Assembly: GCA_012274445.1 (NCBI GenBank)
Contig: JAAROD010000029.1
Span: 1,240,001-1,304,000, forward strand
DNA: 64,000 nucleotides
Direction: 5' to 3'
Origin: Sclerotiophoma versabilis
Taxonomy: Eukaryota; Ascomycota; Dothideomycetes; Pleosporales; Didymellaceae
Shown: positions 11,237 to 22,718 of the stretch, piece after piece
Position numbering within the stretch: position 1 is the stretch's first letter
Layout: each line of letters begins with the position of its first letter
Made by a program: the position numbers and the translations under genes
The notes under the pieces: model-generated
The model's database searches: none
The model's input: only the letters and a program-made list of their open reading frames with translations
Told to the model about the DNA's origin: nothing

Positions 11237-14200
11237 TCAAACTCGATCCTCTGCGAAGTCAAGTACTTCGCAGTCATCCTCGAAAAACCCCTCCTCGCCT
11301 TCCTCGCCATCTCGCTTGACGCGCCTGCGCCTAGTGGTCACAACAACCTGCTCAATCTCCTCTTCATCATCGTTCAGGATAAGTTTGTTCTCTATTCTAG
11401 CTGCGACACCAGCGACGAACTCGTCTTCACCAAGTTCGTGGCCTTGCGTTGCAGGAGATGATATGCGAATGGCCTCGACATCCTCACCAAAGAGCCAAGG
11501 CGTATTGTCATCCTCGTGATGGAGGTTGCTGGCGAGACCGGGTGTCGGGGGTTGATGCTCGCTGTTACTCTCATGTACGCTAGGCAAAGGGCGCGAATAG
11601 ACAAAACGAGTCACTCGTCGATCAGTATAGAACGGCTGGTATGGAGGATTCGTTTCGATCTCGGAGAAGCTGAGAGGTGCAAGAGAGGCAGGCGCAGCTT
11701 TAGCACACTGTATGGCAGATTTACGTGGCAGTGCTCGAGGCAGCCATTCTCCATAGACATCGTTCGTCGCTTCCGGATCACCGGGTTGTGGACAAAGCTG
11801 TTCGGTGATGGAAGGAGGGAATGATGTGTCGGGGACAGCAGCAAGGCCGAACTCGACTATCTTCCTTTTCAAAATCGATGTCGCATTGGATGATTTACCT
11901 TTGCCAGTGGCAGGGCGCATCTGAACTCGCCAGATTTGCAGCACACCGCCGGCGACCAAGCCGATAGATCCTCGACCTTTGCCAGAGAGCCATCGCACGC
12001 TGTAAGGCTTGACACCACTAGGCGATACAGGTAGTGCGAGCTTGTTGTCACCCGCATGCCGAATGTTGTTGATAGAATTTCCCACACCCACAGCTACAGC
12101 TTTGCTAGATTTCGCGCCTGCCGCAGGAGTCATGCCAAGACTGCTGAACGTAAAGCGAGAGCCATTGCTAGTAGCTCGACCACGTACAGCGTTGAGGAAA
12201 GGCTTCGCTGTACCGTTGATGGCTTGCATTGCAGAACCAACCGCACCTCCACCGTTTGCTGGCACTGCGTCGTCCTTTGTTTTCGCTACACCTGACGGAC
12301 GAATCCGTCTAGATGGCGGCCATTGAAAGGCGGAAGCTGGCATGAGAAACATGTGTACTGTTCCTTTGTCTGTGATAACGGCGACTTTGTCAGTGCGTGG
12401 AGCAGACCAGACTACATCGATCACGTTCGTGACTGTGATGCGAGTGAATCTGGCGACCTGCCGTACATGCGGTCCCAGTGCTTGTTCCCTAGTGGTCTTG
12501 CGTGCTCTCCTGAAATTAACGCGCTTTAGGTCCCACACTTCCTGAAGGTCGCCCTTCTTGCTGATGGTCATCAGCATCAGACCAGTCGGGGAAAACGACA
12601 AGAAGCTACAGCCGTGTGTTGCAGGAAAGACTGCGATCGGTTGCAAAGCGCTTTTGCTTCGGGACTCTTCAGCCTCAACCAGCTTCTGCAAGTCGTGAAT
12701 CGCAACCACGGTAGCTTCCTGTCTTGGCTGTACTTGATTGTGTCCATGCGTAGGCGGGAAGTAGTGTTGCATTGGGTCCTGGTACGGTAAATTGTTTGCA
12801 GTGCCCTTGTTCATGTAATTTTTGAAAGCCTGCATGCTCTTCTCAGTCGCCCAGCGCGCGCCTTGAATTGCGACCTGAGTGCCCTCTCTTGTCAACCGGT
12901 TCAAAAGACTGGCCACTTCGGGAGCATCAACAGCACAGTTGGTCGATGGCTGAGGTGGCGCAGTATGGTGCGCAATGCCGGGTGGTCGTTCATAGTAGGG
13001 AGAAGTCAAAGCCGTGCCGTTGACCAGATATTGTGAGCTAGATGCAGGTGGAGTCACTGCAAGCCAGCGGTCTGAGAGGGAGAAGATCGGCACACCGTAC
13101 TTCTCAGGTGGAGCGTCTTCGTGACTCCCTTCTGCGCCACTGGAGGCACTTGAAGGAGCTGCCCGCTCACGTAGTTGAATGGAGGTCCAGATCTTGCCTA
13201 TACACCGAAATCGCTCCGTATGCTCTTCGTGGTCTTTGACATAGGGAGCAAAAACAAAGATTTCTCCACTTGTCCCTGATGCTACGACTACGAACTTACC
13301 GTTCGAGTCGATCACCAACTCTCCGACTGGGGCTGGAGGCTGGAAGAGAGGGCTTCCAACTGGAGTGATCAAAGGTACCAAAGGACTCGCATACAGTGTA
13401 GCCAGTTTTGTTTGCTCTTTGAGTGAATAGATCTCGACGGTAGTCTGGTAGCCGCTGACCTGTGTCGTTGACTCGTTGCTCGAAGGTCTGCTGGGAGACT
13501 CAGAGGCGGAGTCATCAATGACAGACGAAGGTCCACTGCCACTGTGGCTGCTGCGACCTTCCTTCAGAACCGGTACATGCAGGGTAAGAGCAACTAGAGG
13601 CCTGGAGCTCGCTAGGGGGTCCCTTCTTGAGCTCCACGGTAGAATCTTTGCGCCAATGACGCCGCCTTTCAAGCCTTCCAAGCGACCTACAATGTCGAGC
13701 TTGCCCCTTTCAACTCGAAAAACATCCAGACCGCCCTGTGAGCCAACCAAAAGAACGTTCTCTGTAGTCCGAGCTGCATCGTCACCGGCCATGCTCAACG
13801 TATCAAATCCACAGAAATACCCGCCTTCGCCTGGGGGAATACCTCCATCTCGTAATCCATCTAGACCGAGATCGAGCTCGGGTGCGCCGTAGAAGTGTGC
13901 TTGTGGCTGGTGGGGAAGGGGGGGATTGCCGGCAAAGTTCTGCGATAGTGGGCGACCGGTGTACTGCGAGTATGTAGACGGTCTCCGGTCTCTACCACCA
14001 AATGTCGCTTGTTGGTTAGGGTGACTCAGCGGACGTCCTCCGACCGTCGGCGGCGAGTTTGACGTGGCCGGCATATATAGTCCGTCTCGAGCACCTGGGG
14101 AGTTCTGAAACGTGGGCGGTGACCCCGCTATGGCTATCCCACCGTTGCCTGGAGAAGCCTGGTTGGCAAAGAACGGTAGTGACTTGGTCCACTCTGTTGT

Positions 14201-14560
14201 GTATTGAGCTGCGGTTCTAGTGGCGCCGATAGCCGAGAACAGCGGTGAGGTGGTCGCATTATAATGTATGGGTGGAGACGCGGAGGCGAAACGCTGTGCG
14301 GAGGGCGGGGACTTAGTTCTGTGACAGAGTCAGTGAATGGGTGAGGTGGTAGTGCATGCCGTAGCTCACATCTCGCGCGGGTAGATGCGTGTAACTCTCT
14401 CCCCGTGCCTATTGTCTCGTCCCAGCTCATGTCTCGTCTTGCGCCCGCGCTGCTGAGGAGTGTCCTGCACCTTGAGGCGGTTGCGCTGCTGCTGATGGAG
14501 GTGACCAAGGTTGGAGACTGGCGTCGTGTGCTCGGCAACGGACTCGGGCGATGGGCTCAT
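11237..14560 (-). CDS. WD40/beta-propeller protein, BCAS3-like
   Basis: Two exons, 14370..14560 and 11237..14318, are joined over a 51-nt intron (GTGAGC..CAG) and give 1090 residues. The N-terminal 200 residues are Ser/Pro/Gln-rich and disordered. From about residue 205 the protein has strand-loop segments typical of WD40 blades (for example VLLVGSQGGLDVFRV, and later GCSFLSFSPTGLMLMTISKKG followed by VWDL). These blades are interrupted by long low-complexity loops, and a disordered acidic C-terminal tail follows. The central blade with the phrase SFSPTG..L.T.S..G resembles the BCAS3/Atg18 class of propellers, which act in autophagy and membrane or cytoskeletal scaffolding. The BCAS3 name is an inference from this pattern. 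No catalytic motif, signal peptide or membrane helix is seen. Confidence 0.7.
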
Positions 14561-16501
14561 TCAAGTAACTGTGAGGTGTTTGGCGCGGGTGGTGCAGAGT
14601 GGTTGCTCTGCTGCAGGCGGGATGTGGAGTGAGGAGTGGGAGCAGCGCGTCGAAGGGTAGGAGCGGGTGAGCCCGGCGCGTGAGGTGCCTTGTGCCTTGG
14701 ACAGCCTAAGACAGGAGCGCTGCGTCATGCACGAGCCTGTGACTCCAGCTGGACGGGTGGACCCTGTATCGTGACCGCGACAGATAGCCGCGCAAGTGAC
14801 CGGTGTTTGTATCAAAGCCGCTGCCTGTGCCTGGTTGCCTGTGGATAGGCGGGCTTTGGTCCTGGCTGCTATGCACTCGGCGTAGCGGGGAAGCTTGTTG
14901 ATAGTCGATCAGCCGCGGTACCGGGAGCTTCAGTTGCGTTGGAAACTCCTCCTCGACTCACAACGCGGAAGTAAGCAAGGAAACTACGCGGGACTGGGGG
15001 ATCTACAAGGCTTATAGGGAGCGTAGAAAGTGTTGGGAGGTGTGCAGATGTCGTAGATGCAGTGCGCAGTCCTATCTTGCTCTCACCAGGTCGAAGCACG
15101 TACCTGCCCCTCAGATGGCAGCTAACGCAGGTGACCTTAGTTCGCCCGCCGCCATTTCCGCCCATGGATAACGGCACGTTGCTTAGGCCGCTGCGCTCAG
15201 TCGCTCTTTCCTAGCTGGAGCAGTCTGTTGAATCAACTGTTGAATCAACCAACCCTCGCGCTCAGCGGCTCACGCAATCCAATGCAAGCCGTGCATCGAG
15301 TCGAAGATGCGGGGTACTCCTGCGAACCCTTTTGATGACGTCCTTTGCGACACAGCGTCTCGTTCCGCCCTACCCATGCTCGCTCAGCACCTCAACACCT
15401 GCAGTCCCATCTGATATGGCTTCTGGGTGTTGACAAAGACCTAACCGTAACAGTCTCCACGGGATAGCACGGATGTGATACAGAGCGCCTTTACTACGGA
15501 ATCTTCCATACTTGAGCGGCATACTCGGTCAAGATAAAGTGCGCGCCTCCAGGGCTCTTACATTGACAGGGCTGATGTGCAACCATCCTTGCCTTCCACC
15601 CCGAGACAGAGCAGGATCTATCGGCGTTATCTGCACGTTTACCTGCCTGCCTGTCGTTGCTCCTGGCGTCTTCAATATTAGCACTCGAGTCGAGATTCGA
15701 AGTAACAAAAACACCACCTGGGAGGCCCTTAGCAGTTTCCCCAGGCGTCGAGAATGGAACCATCTCGTAAGCGCCTCAAGTATGGTCTCACTGACGATAT
15801 CACTCTCCGTGATCAGTATCCTAGAGAAGGCCGCCGCCTCTCTGTGCGCGCTTAGGTTCTGCCTTCACTACTGCCTGTCAATGGATACAGTCCAGGCGTC
15901 GAGACCGACACCCAATACTCCTATTAGAAAGTCACATGTCCAGGCCCTAAAGGCCTTGCTTGAAGGCTGCGACAAGCACTGAGGTTGAAACACCCTGTCC
16001 GACTTTGGTTGAGGCTCGCGATGGTCAGTTGAAGTTCGACACGACCTTGGAAGTGCTGCTCGCATCTCATTTCCCCATGGCGAACGAAGTCGGGCCGAGT
16101 ATGGAAATCAGCTCATGGCTATAATGAAGGTACGGGGGAGTTCCATAGGAAGTTTAGAAATCCAATAGCCTCAGTCACAGAAAATGCCACTTGAACTCTC
16201 AGGGCAGCGACTTTGTGCTTGTCAAATGCTCGACCCCCATGGGACTAGTGGCTCGGCATGTGAGACCCTGGTTGGTGATGCAGCACGCCTGCGGCCACGG
16301 CCCACGTTATCGCTGTCGCAATTCTGCAGTCACGTCTCGACGTCAGGCGCCTGCTCACGATGCCTTCGAGTCTCACTACCTCCCTTTGAGAGCGACAATC
16401 ATTCGTTGCCATATGTGTCTAAGCGTCCGATAGCTGCGTCGTGTCCTTTGATGTCATATCCTCGTCCCCACGCTCTGTACCCGTAACCCTGGAAGCCCGC
16501 C
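14561..16501. other. Divergent intergenic region, possible gene remnant
   Basis: This is 1.9 kb between divergent genes. The stretch 15490..16070 has moderately long open frames on both strands (plus 15512..15982, minus 15494..15763), but the frames break repeatedly and resemble no family I know. It could be a decayed gene or chance. No terminal repeats or transposase motifs are visible. Confidence 0.35.
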
Positions 16502-17488
16502 ATGACCTCTCCAGAGCTGGAGGCCTTTGCAAAGGCGCTATCGCGAGTGCTGGGCTGGGCATACTTTCTTTCTTGGGTACGTTTGAACATGGCAAGTGGC
16601 TGTGTCGTACGATTTTCTCACACGACATGCAGTCTGGTAGCTTCTACCCACAGCCGATATCAAACTACACGCGCAAATCGACGCTCGGCCTCGCCATAGA
16701 CTTCCCTACGCTCAACGTTCTCGGCTTTTGCATGTATACCATCTCGACTGCCGCGTTCCTCTACTCGCCCACTATACAAGCGCAGTATGCGCACCGGCAC
16801 CCTGAAGCACCAGAAACGACCGTGCGCTTCAACGACTTCTTGTTCGCAGCGCATGGCGCAGTTATGTGCATAGTTTGCTATAGTCAGTTCTACCCATGGA
16901 TATGGGGCTTCCAGGTTGGGAAGACACAGAGGGCTAGTAAGGCAATATTGGGCATATTCTGGGGCTGCGTATTGGCCATCGTATGGTCCATCCTCATGGT
17001 GAGATTGAAAGGGAGAGATGGCGGGCACGATGCCGATACCTGGGCGTGGATCGACGTGGTGAGTGGTGCTAACATCGACGATGCCTCGTAATGTAGTTAC
17101 AACGGCTGACTGACCACAGATTTACGTACTTGGGTACGTCAAGCTGATCACTGTGATATGCAAATACATTCCGCAGATGTGGGTCAACTACAAACGCAAA
17201 TCGACTGTAGGATGGAGCATCTATCCTATGCTTATGGACTTTGCCGGAGGATGGCTCTCGTTGGCGCAGCTGGTCATTGACTCGTCCTTGCAGCACGACT
17301 GGACGGGCGTGACTGGCAATCCGGTCAAGTTTGGGCTGTCTAACATCACGATTGTGTTTGACATAATTTTTATGCTGCAGCACTACGTGCTATATCGCGG
17401 CTCAGATAAGCACCTGGAAGACGAGGAAGACCTCGCTACGTCATGGGACGTAGAGCGCGAGAGGCTGATCTCCGAGCGGGTTACCTAG
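16502..17488 (+). CDS. Cystinosin-type PQ-loop transporter (ERS1/CTNS family)
   Basis: Three exons, 16502..16576, 16633..17058 and 17120..17488, encode 289 residues. Introns are GTACGT..CAG and GTGAGT..CAG. The protein has about seven hydrophobic helices and two PQ-loop repeats. The first is FYPQPISNYTRKSTLGLAIDF, just after exon 1. The second is YIPQMWVNYKRKSTVGWSI in exon 3. Both carry the Pro-Gln pair and the KRKST signature. The C-terminal region (DFAGGWLSLAQL..., then NPVKFGLSNITIVFD and FMLQHYVLYR) closely follows animal cystinosin. Cystinosins export cystine with protons from lysosomes or vacuoles. The yeast relative Ers1 acts in the endosome/vacuole system. Location in the vacuolar membrane is inferred from the family. 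Confidence 0.92.
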
Positions 17489-19342
17489 TTCATCATGCAT
17501 TGCAAAAGCACTACACAAACATTGTGAAAGCCGCACTCGGCCCGCGCCCTTAGACTCGGGAGGCATAGCCTGATAGAGCCCGCTGTTCAATTGCCTACGC
17601 GTGTGACACAGACCTCTGCACGTCTGCTATGGTGTATCCCAACTTCCTCTCAGCCTCTCGTCATGAATAATGAGCCAGCATGACGTCAAGTCTTGTGTAG
17701 CACTCCAAAGGGGGCGCTCATGTCCTCTGGCCATAAGATCTTGCAATGCGACCATTAGCTCACGTAAAAGGGCAAAACATGTTTAGAATGTGTTTTTCGA
17801 GCAACCTCTCTCTGTTGTAATGCTATTTACACGCTTCGATTATATATCGTAACTCTACCCCTAACCTTGAATACCCTAACTCTGAGAATGGATTAGGGAC
17901 ATGTTCAAACATGCTCTAAATATATTCGCAATGAAAATTCTTATCTAAAGCTGCCTGCCGTTCTACATTAGGATTTTGCCGGGCGGCCATAGGCTATGAC
18001 TAGATAGCATGCATCCTGTTCCAAAGGGGAAGTTGAAAAATTCCCGCTCGGCGAATTGCGTGAAGATATTCTCGTGGCAGGCACGTTGTCAGACCACTTC
18101 GCGTCGTCTTAGCTGTAGTGCATCAGGGGACATGGGAACGAGCAGACGCGCATTCGGGTCCATGCTGTGCCGGAAAGACTTCAACGGACATCCCTGCAAA
18201 TAAGGACCAAGTCAATAAGGAAGGTTTGTGGGCGCGATCGAGGCACATGACTAGATGCGCTAGATTGAGGAATTTGGAAAGACTGCAGACCAGGATGAAT
18301 TTGTCCGAAACTACAGACAATTAATCAAAATCAATTCAAGGTACCCAAGTTGCTTCACTGCTAGCAAAACAGCACTCACAAGAACCGAAAACATTGTTCG
18401 AAAACGCATCGTTGATGTAAGCGAAGAAGTGCCGTGACAGATGTGACAGCAGGGCGGAAGTCCGTGTATCCTTCCATACGAGCATATATTGTCTTCGATA
18501 TAGAATGCTCAGAGTTTAAACAAGGCGTTTGGGATGTGACGTCTTTGATGTTCCTTTTGACTATCAACGTGCAACCGTTGGACTTCCCACCACGACGTCT
18601 CGTTGGCCAGAGAGCCGCGGAGGATTCCTGCCAGGATGGCACGGCTCTGAGATTCAGGCACGGCATGCTCAGGGACGCTGCACGAGCGCGGGAATGGAAC
18701 TCGGCTGACGCGCCTCAGTGGGGTTGGGAATGCATTCGCGACCGACCTCCTGCATTTGTGTTTGATGCGCATCTCGATGTGGAATTTCTTCGCTGCGGTG
18801 CAACGCGCAACGCTTCTTTTGCATCAATGCCAGACTTTGCCGATTCACTAGCACAGACAGCCTGCTAAAAGTTGACAGGTGGTCCACGTGCGTTGCGCCG
18901 CGAAACGTCCGGACCTGTCTCCATCAACGAGGTGGTGGTCACTTTAACCTGTTCTACAGCGGACCTCAGTCTCGACAAACCACGGCTCAGCACTTAGCTT
19001 GCAGAACCGGATCCTCCCGAGCAGACCCTATTGGTCTGGCTTCTCTCCCCAGATCTAAGTTTTGCTAGCTGGATCGTTCCCTGCCAGCCAGATCTGCCCG
19101 TACGAGCCAGAAGGTGGCAGACAAACGTTGCCGGTCGTGGCTTAGTCCCACGCGGACCCAATTGTGAGGACTTCGGCTGGCTCTCTTGGTACGTTTATCT
19201 TAATCAGGGTCTCTCGTCATAGTTCCGATTTTTGCGCTTCAGCGCTCGCATTCAGGCGCCGCCAATGCATTTCCGTTAATTTTCGAGCCGGTTCCTTCTT
19301 GAAGCCATCTATTGGTCTTCCCGCTCCGCATTCCTAGCTGAC
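17489..19342. other. Gene-poor region with an AT-rich core
   Basis: This 1.85-kb intergenic stretch contains an AT-rich segment (about 17800..17960) and the open frame 18434..18868 (144 codons), which has no recognisable motif and which I do not annotate as a gene. The right part, ending pyrimidine-rich before 19343, is the likely promoter of the photoreceptor gene. Confidence 0.4.
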
Positions 19343-22300
19343 ATGCACATGTTCAAGCACAAAAGACGATCGTCTCATGGTGTCTACTCCTCCACGCAGT
19401 CAGCCCCCATTTCTAGACCTACCGACCCTGCAGACAGAGTCAAAGCTTCTTCGATGGGGAGCGTAGGCGAACAAACCTCGGCGGACTACGTCGATAGCGT
19501 CATCGCTGGAGCTTCCCCCGATGCGGACGCCAAAGTTCACAGGGATCTTGAGGATCCGTTCAATGAACCACTGGTAATGGACTTTGCTGCAATGCACGAC
19601 GGCATAAATGGCTCCAATTCCCCGGTCGCGTTGCCGTCTATCAAAGCAGACGGTGGTTGGCTCTCAGACGACGACACTGCTGCCGCACCGCCAGACATCG
19701 CCGTTCGACGGGACATATCCCATCACGTTCCTTTAAGAACAAGGTAAGTCATATCGAATGTCACTGCACATATAGCGGCTGACCTTGTGTCAGTTCCAGT
19801 GACTTCACCACCAAGGTTAAAAGAAGAAGCCTTCTTGGACGATCGTCACGCAAGTCCAGTTTGACGCCAGATACTCCCCCAACATCACAAGTCATGCCGG
19901 AAACGCGACGTCTGGTCATGACCGAGACACCAGAATCCCAGAAATCATTCCAGATGAGTTCATCACGACGTGGCAGCATAGGAGGTCAAAGTTCAATACG
20001 TGGATCAAGTATCGGACCCATTACCGTGCGCAGCTCTGCCGACTCAGTCATTTCACATGAGTCTCTCAATCCGTCGATAGCAACAGGTGCCCTTGCTCCT
20101 TTGCAGCAGAAGAATGGACTCGAAGATGGCGACCGCCTCTCTCCTTTGCTAGAGGACGACCCCAAATCTTGGGATCTCGTTGAGCCTGAAGCAGAAAACC
20201 GCAAGATTTTCTCGCTCGAGGCTCGCTCAGAACAACTGTTTTCCAGCCAGCACCTAGCTGCCATCTTCAAAGATACGCCCTCACTACTCCGTTTTACATC
20301 GTTCCTCAGTGTAGCACGGCCAAACTCTTTACCTGTTCTGATATACTACCTTGACGCGCTGAAGGCACTGCGCGCAATCAACTACGCCAATGCGGTCGCT
20401 GAAGCACTGGAACCAATTCCTGGCTTGGAGTTTACGGAGACTCAGGCACGACCGACGGTTAATGGAGTTCTCGAAGAAAAAGCGAGACAAGCGTTCGAAG
20501 TATTGGTGCGGGATGACCTTCCCGCATTCATTACTCACATCTTCACGCAGGTCGTGAGTGTGAGCATATCGAAGCGTGTTACTGGAACATTACCGCCTTT
20601 GCTACGTGAGGCTAGCGAAGGATTGGCGGAAGTATTTTGTTTGACAGACCCTTCGCGAAAGGATAATCCTATTATATTTGCATCAGAAGGTGGGTACTCT
20701 AAAACTCTAGGGAGCCGGCAACGCTAATATAGCTGCAGAGTTTCACAGAACAACACAGTACGGTGTCAACTATGCCATTGGACGGAATTGTCGGTTCCTC
20801 CAGGGCCCAAAGACGAGCCGCAGTAGCGTTGCGCGCTTCAAGGAAATGTGCATTCAAGGCAAAGAGCACAGCGAAGTGCTTTTGAACTAGTAGGCAGCAT
20901 CTACAAACTTCTGTGAACTACATACTAATCGCTTAATAGCCGACGTGACGGCTCGCCATTCATGAACTTGCTCATGCAAGCGCCTCTCCTCGACTCCCGA
21001 GGCAACCTTCGCTACTTCATCGGTGCCCAGATCGACGTCTCCGGTCTCGTGAAGGACGCCACAGATCTTGATGCCTTTCAGCGCATGCTTGAACAGGAAG
21101 AGGGCAATGAACAATCTGAAGAGGCGAAGGATGAGTTTCAGGAGCTCAGCGAGATGTTTAATCAGAGCGAATTAGACACCGTTCGCAAGCATGGTGGTAA
21201 CATGCACCGAGATCATCTCGAAGATCAAGACGATAAGTCGAATGGAGTTCAACGGCCCAGGCTGCTTATTCAAGACCAGTCAACGTTCGATGTGGTATCA
21301 GCGGAGAAGCCGCTCCTAAAGCCTGAGGGGAGATTGTATGGACCGTACAAGCATGTAAGACGCACCAGCCCTCAGAAAGGACATAGAACTGACAAGACAC
21401 AGTACCTCCTCGTCCGCCCCGCCCCCTCTCTACGCATCCTCTTCACATCTCCCTCCCTTCGCGTCCCCGGCATCCTGCAATCACCCTTTCTTGACCGCAT
21501 CGGCGGCTCAAATCGCGTACGTGAGTCCGTACGTGACGCGCTCGCCGACGGTTCGCGTGGCGTAACAGCGAAAATACGCTGGCTCCCTCACGCAGTCCAG
21601 AACCTGGAGAACTCATACGAGGAAGGCCGACCGCGCTGGATACACTGCACACCGCTGCTCGGGGCAAGTGGAAGCGTAGGAATCTGGATGATCGTCATTG
21701 TCGACGAGGAGAAACACGCTCAGCCGAACAGACGCTTCAGGCAGCCGCCACCTGTCGCGAACGATGTGCGGAAGCCGCACCACGCCATGTCTTCGGGCGC
21801 GCGTGATCTAAGTAGTAGAATGGACGATCTGGACTTCTCTGGTGACAGCCCGAGGGAGGATTACAGAAGCACGAGTCGCCTCGCGAGTCTGAACGGAGAC
21901 CGATATGGCGAGCGCAATGGCGTGGGAGTGCATAGAAACACGTTGCTTGATACCATGCGGTCACCGCCCAGCCCGCGGCGGAGCATAAATGAGCAGCGCG
22001 TTGTGCACAACTATTCAAGTGCGAACAGTCTCAAGGAAAACAAGCAAGGGGACGGGAATAGCGTGGACTCATTTCAGATATGACTGCAGTCAACAGTAAG
22101 CAGCTCTGTCGAGGGAACTAGTGGGAGCTCCACAGACGCGAAGTCTAGTGGAGAAGAAGAGCGAAGCGGAAGTGTTTGGAGTGCCATTAGTGAGGCAAGT
22201 GGTATCGTCAAGACGACGACTATTGAGATCAAGGAGGAGGGAACCGCGTCGACGAAGTCTTCAACCAGATCGTCGGTTGTGCCGAAGGAGTGGGAAGCGA

Positions 22301-22395
22301 AGTTGCAATCGAGGACAGACGAAGAGCCGTCTGAGCTGCTGAATATGGTTGTCGAACAAGGACGACTGACAAAGGCTAGACGCCGTGTATACTAA
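19343..22395 (+). CDS. RGS-LOV blue-light photoreceptor (BcLOV4-like)
   Basis: Exons are 19343..19743, 19794..20689, 20739..20889, 20940..21354 and 21403 onward. The intron at 21355..21402 (48 nt, GTAAGA..CAG, ACTGAC branch) stays open if retained. Domains in order: a Ser-rich N-terminus; an RGS-like helical domain (about residues 281-390, with FTSFLSVARPNSLPVLIYYL); and a complete LOV/PAS flavin domain (about 405-520). The LOV signature is GRNCRFLQGP with photoactive Cys450, followed by LLNYRRDGSPFMN and YFIGAQIDV. A conserved C-terminal domain starts at YLLVRPAPSLRILF, and a disordered tail follows. In Botrytis BcLOV4 the same RGS-LOV-DUF order gives blue-light-driven binding to anionic membrane lipids, and the RGS part suggests control of G-alpha signalling. 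The 3' end has two in-frame versions: stop TGA at 22081..22083 (847 aa), or removal of a 78-nt intron 22019..22096 and termination at 22395 (925 aa). Confidence 0.88.
22019..22096 (+). other. Candidate optional intron spanning an in-frame TGA
   Basis: The segment starts GTGCGA, ends ACAG, contains TATGAC as a possible branch site, and is 78 nt (a multiple of three). If retained, translation stops at TGA 22081. If removed, the frame continues to TAA at 22393..22395, adding Ser/Glu-rich sequence ending in a basic KARRRVY tail. The donor is not optimal, so stop-codon read-through (TGA followed by CTG) is an alternative explanation for the open downstream frame. Confidence 0.5.
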
Positions 22396-22718
22396 TCATT
22401 AGGTGTAGGTGGGAGAGTGTTATGCTTTGCGATAGAGCGCTATATACCCTTAGGGAGGATGTCTTGTTGCAATCTAGAATCATCTTACTTGTAAGATTGT
22501 CGACTTGTGACCAAAATACTGACTTGCACGAATGTCTAGGTCCATCCGATGTTTCTTGATCCTGAGTACAGCCCTCGATGTAGTATAGGGAGTGTTTGCG
22601 GACCTCCAGTGGATCTGATTGGCCAATCCTCCAAAGCAGCGTGAAAGCAATGCCGCCCCACCAAGCCATCTACATCAGCTCGCACCACCACCCCTCAGCA
22701 CCGCACAACGTCACAACC
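22396..22718. promoter_or_regulatory. Short tandem intergenic region
   Basis: About 320 bp lie between the photoreceptor 3' end and the NAA20 start codon, including the NAA20 promoter. The open frame upstream of the NAA20 ATG has no family resemblance. Confidence 0.4.

Noticed and set aside
17858..17898. CCCTAA/TTAGGG motifs suggestive of telomere repeats
   Set aside because: Only isolated single copies occur in an AT-rich stretch. There is no tandem array, so no interstitial telomere is claimed.
18434..18868. 144-codon plus-strand open frame
   Set aside because: No recognisable domain and no coding signature beyond being open. Not supported as a gene.
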